Position numbers and translations under genes: made by a program | DNA from: Glycocaulis sp. | Lineage (GTDB): Bacteria; Pseudomonadota; Alphaproteobacteria; Caulobacterales; Maricaulaceae | Assembly: GCA_022565665.1 (NCBI GenBank) | Contig: JAIUMI010000002.1 | Location: forward strand, 207,060-271,059 | DNA length: 64,000 bases | Reading direction: 5' to 3' | Shown: positions 62,345-64,000 of the stretch, piece by piece | How the letters are laid out: each line of letters opens with the position of its first letter | How positions within the stretch are numbered: position 1 is the stretch's first letter | Notes under the pieces: generated by a model | Database searches by the model: none | Told to the model about the DNA's origin: nothing | The model's input: the letters and a program-made list of their open reading frames with translations, nothing else

Positions 62345-64000
62345 CTAGTAGCTGAACCGGGCACCGAGGAAGAGGGTGTAGCCGAACGCTTCGCGCTCAT
62401 AGACGCGCTCGCGCACGCCCTGATACCGGACACCATCGGTATTGGTCAGGTTTTTCGCCTCGAAGAACAATTCGAAGCTGTCGGTAAACTCATAGGCTGC
62501 CGTGAAATCGAGCTGACTGCGGCCTTCCCAGTAGATATCGAAGTCAGGCCCCGACGTGCTCACGCTGTCAAGATAGTCGGACCGGTCATTATAGGACAGG
62601 CGCGCGTTGAAGCGGTCCGTCTCATAAAACAGGGAGACATTGTAGACCGTATCGGACTGACCTTGCAGCGGGAACGCGCTCCGCCCGCCGACCGTGCGGC
62701 CGATATCCATCTCCGAGTCTGTCACCGTCAGGTTTGCGAAGATGCCGGTATTGCCAAGCAGGCCGGGCAGGAAGCTGAAGCCCTGCTGCCAGGTCAGTTC
62801 CACGCCGCGAATATAGCCGTCAGGCGCATTCTCCGCCTGAACGAACGTGGCCGGGAGCCCTTCGAATTCGCCGGGCGTGCGCAGCGTGAATTCGTAGTCC
62901 TCCAGATCCTTGTAGAAGACGTTCACGGCGAGCAGGCCAAGGGTCTCCAGATAATACTCCAGACCCGCGTCCACATTGTTGGCCAAGGTGGGGTTCAGAT
63001 CGGGATTGCCCCGCCTTACCGTCAGCGGCGCGGTGTCGCCGGCAGAGATGCGCGCCACGACATCGGGGTAGTTGGGACGGGAGATGGCGCGGGTCAGCGC
63101 GAAGCGGCCGACCAGGTTCTCGGAAAATTCGTGACGCACAGTCAGGTTCGGGAACCAGTTCGTGTATTGCCGCGAATTGCTGTTCGCCACAGCTTCATCC
63201 GTGTCTTCGTTGAACCGGAACGCCGTGGACGAAAAGTCGGTGTGCTCCACGCGCAAACCGGTGATGACGCTGGTATTGCCGAAGTCGAACTCTGTCATCC
63301 CGTACGCGGCATAGATATTCTCGTCGACAGAATAGTCGCCCGTGATCGATTGCGACGCGCGCACATTGCCCGGCTGCCGGACGGCGGAGCGGAAGCTGCC
63401 GTGCCATTCGCCCTGGCGCCCCTGATCAAATTTATTGCCGAGGAAATAGCCGAAGTTCTGCGAGGGCTGGTCGCCCAGCATACCGGCCAGACCGAGCGGC
63501 GGCGCGAACGAGTTGTCGCGGCTGCGCCAGCGATTCTCGTCCGTGGTGGCGTCGGTCAGACGGGCCGACGCGCCGAACCGGTGCTCTGCAGCCTGGCCGA
63601 ACAGGCCGCCCTGGAAGGTGACATTGGCCCGCGCGGCCCATTCATCCTTGATGGTGTCCTGCTCGCGTTCGTCAAACTGGCGGAAGGCGTAGGCGCCCAG
63701 ATCAAGATGCTCATTGGTCTGGAACAGGCTGATCGCCGGCTCGTCGAAATTGGTGTAGTCGTAGCTGACCTCCGGGCGCAGCGAGGACCGGTACCGCAAC
63801 TGGTAACGCGTGGGATAGGTCTGCTCGGAGCGATTGAAGGACAGTGAATAGTCCAGCTCGAACCCTGAGAAATCGTGCTCGCCCCCGGCAGACATCGTCC
63901 AGATCACGTTCTGGACGATGCGGTGGCGGACTTCCTTCTGGAAGCGTGCCCGATCCCAGGTGGCGGTGGTGTTGTTCGTGGCCGCCAGCAAATTCCCGGC
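62345..64000 (-). CDS. TonB-dependent receptor, C-terminal part (partial, N-terminus cut by window edge)
   Basis: At least 551 residues, open to base 64000. Barrel strands alternate, e.g. FALTRAISRPNYPDVVARIS, the family's typical late-barrel LEYYLETLGLLAVNVFYKDL, and an ending FEAKNLTNTDGVRYQG then GYTLFLGARFSY, with the terminal aromatic. No plug domain is in view, so the substrate (siderophore, carbohydrate, metal complex) cannot be told. It is adjacent, same strand, to the MerT/P-like cluster, but 132 bp with a terminator separate them. Confidence 0.93.
   Translation of the reverse strand, partial: AGNLLAATNNTTATWDRARFQKEVRHRIVQNVIWTMSAGGEHDFSGFELDYSLSFNRSEQTYPTRYQLRYRSSLRPEVSYDYTNFDEPAISLFQTNEHLDLGAYAFRQFDEREQDTIKDEWAARANVTFQGGLFGQAAEHRFGASARLTDATTDENRWRSRDNSFAPPLGLAGMLGDQPSQNFGYFLGNKFDQGRQGEWHGSFRSAVRQPGNVRASQSITGDYSVDENIYAAYGMTEFDFGNTSVITGLRVEHTDFSSTAFRFNEDTDEAVANSNSRQYTNWFPNLTVRHEFSENLVGRFALTRAISRPNYPDVVARISAGDTAPLTVRRGNPDLNPTLANNVDAGLEYYLETLGLLAVNVFYKDLEDYEFTLRTPGEFEGLPATFVQAENAPDGYIRGVELTWQQGFSFLPGLLGNTGIFANLTVTDSEMDIGRTVGGRSAFPLQGQSDTVYNVSLFYETDRFNARLSYNDRSDYLDSVSTSGPDFDIYWEGRSQLDFTAAYEFTDSFELFFEAKNLTNTDGVRYQGVRERVYEREAFGYTLFLGARFSY

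Overview
The window is a dense, GC-rich bacterial chromosome segment with about 60 protein genes, short gaps and many 1- to 4-nt overlaps. The gene set points to an alphaproteobacterium: a RpoH-type sigma factor, CarD, the FdxA ferredoxin, a System I cytochrome c maturation cluster, a YlxR-L7Ae fusion between nusA and infB, a Suv3-type helicase paired with an S4 protein, and a TonB-dependent receptor. My best guess, an inference from protein style only, is a Maricaulales/Hyphomonadaceae-like marine lineage. No rRNA, tRNA, prophage, insertion sequence or CRISPR array was found.

Layout. 1-2528: sdhC-sdhD-sdhA (minus; sdhA runs off the left edge). 2799-5441: a short-chain dehydrogenase and a DUF885 lipoprotein-like hydrolase. 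5708-8386: aconitase AcnA (minus). 8603-11598: ccmA-ccmB-[repeat island]-ccmC-ccmD-ccmG. 11615-12788: a MarR regulator with a polylysine tail, and a NUDIX hydrolase. 12791-18374 (minus): beta-lactamase-fold esterase, pyridoxal kinase, a large lipoprotein and a class A PBP. 18527-21333: two small envelope proteins, a glycerophosphodiesterase and a Tat-exported D-amino-acid-oxidase-like protein whose domain order looks circularly permuted. 21330-23879: purA, a secreted protein, and a PagL-like lipid A deacylase. 24185-26418 (minus): a zinc module (ZIP transporter, His-rich ZrgA, DUF3299) with two likely Zur operators. 26545-30745 (minus): amidohydrolase, an apparently inserted metalloprotease gene flanked by 40-bp direct repeats, and a bile-acid:Na+ symporter. 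30890-32665: M28 peptidase. 32741-43117 (minus): the translation operon rimP-nusA-ylxR-infB-(ydcZ-like)-rbfA-truB-rpsO-pnp, with a promoter and a terminator-like hairpin in its leader. 43286-50043: RNA phosphodiesterase, low-molecular-weight phosphatase, acetyl-CoA synthetase, creatininase-family protein, membrane protein, CDF metal exporter and GST. 50382-54208: ABC exporter, GNAT, DUF3108 protein and a VapBC module. 54333-59461: Suv3 helicase, S4 protein, FdxA, CarD and RpoH. 59458-64000 (minus): SNase-like lipoprotein, a four-gene MerT/MerP-like metal cluster with its own outer-membrane protein, and a TonB-dependent receptor cut by the right edge.

The strongest leads for something unusual are: (1) the permuted D-amino-acid oxidase; (2) the metalloprotease gene that split an ancestral symporter-amidohydrolase gene pair and left a readable remnant of the old symporter 3' end; (3) the MerT/MerP-like cluster with a dedicated outer-membrane protein and no visible MerA or MerR; (4) the two-operator zinc module; and (5) the leader hairpin of the rimP-nusA operon. 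All assignments are from reading the sequence and translated motifs; no database search was run.
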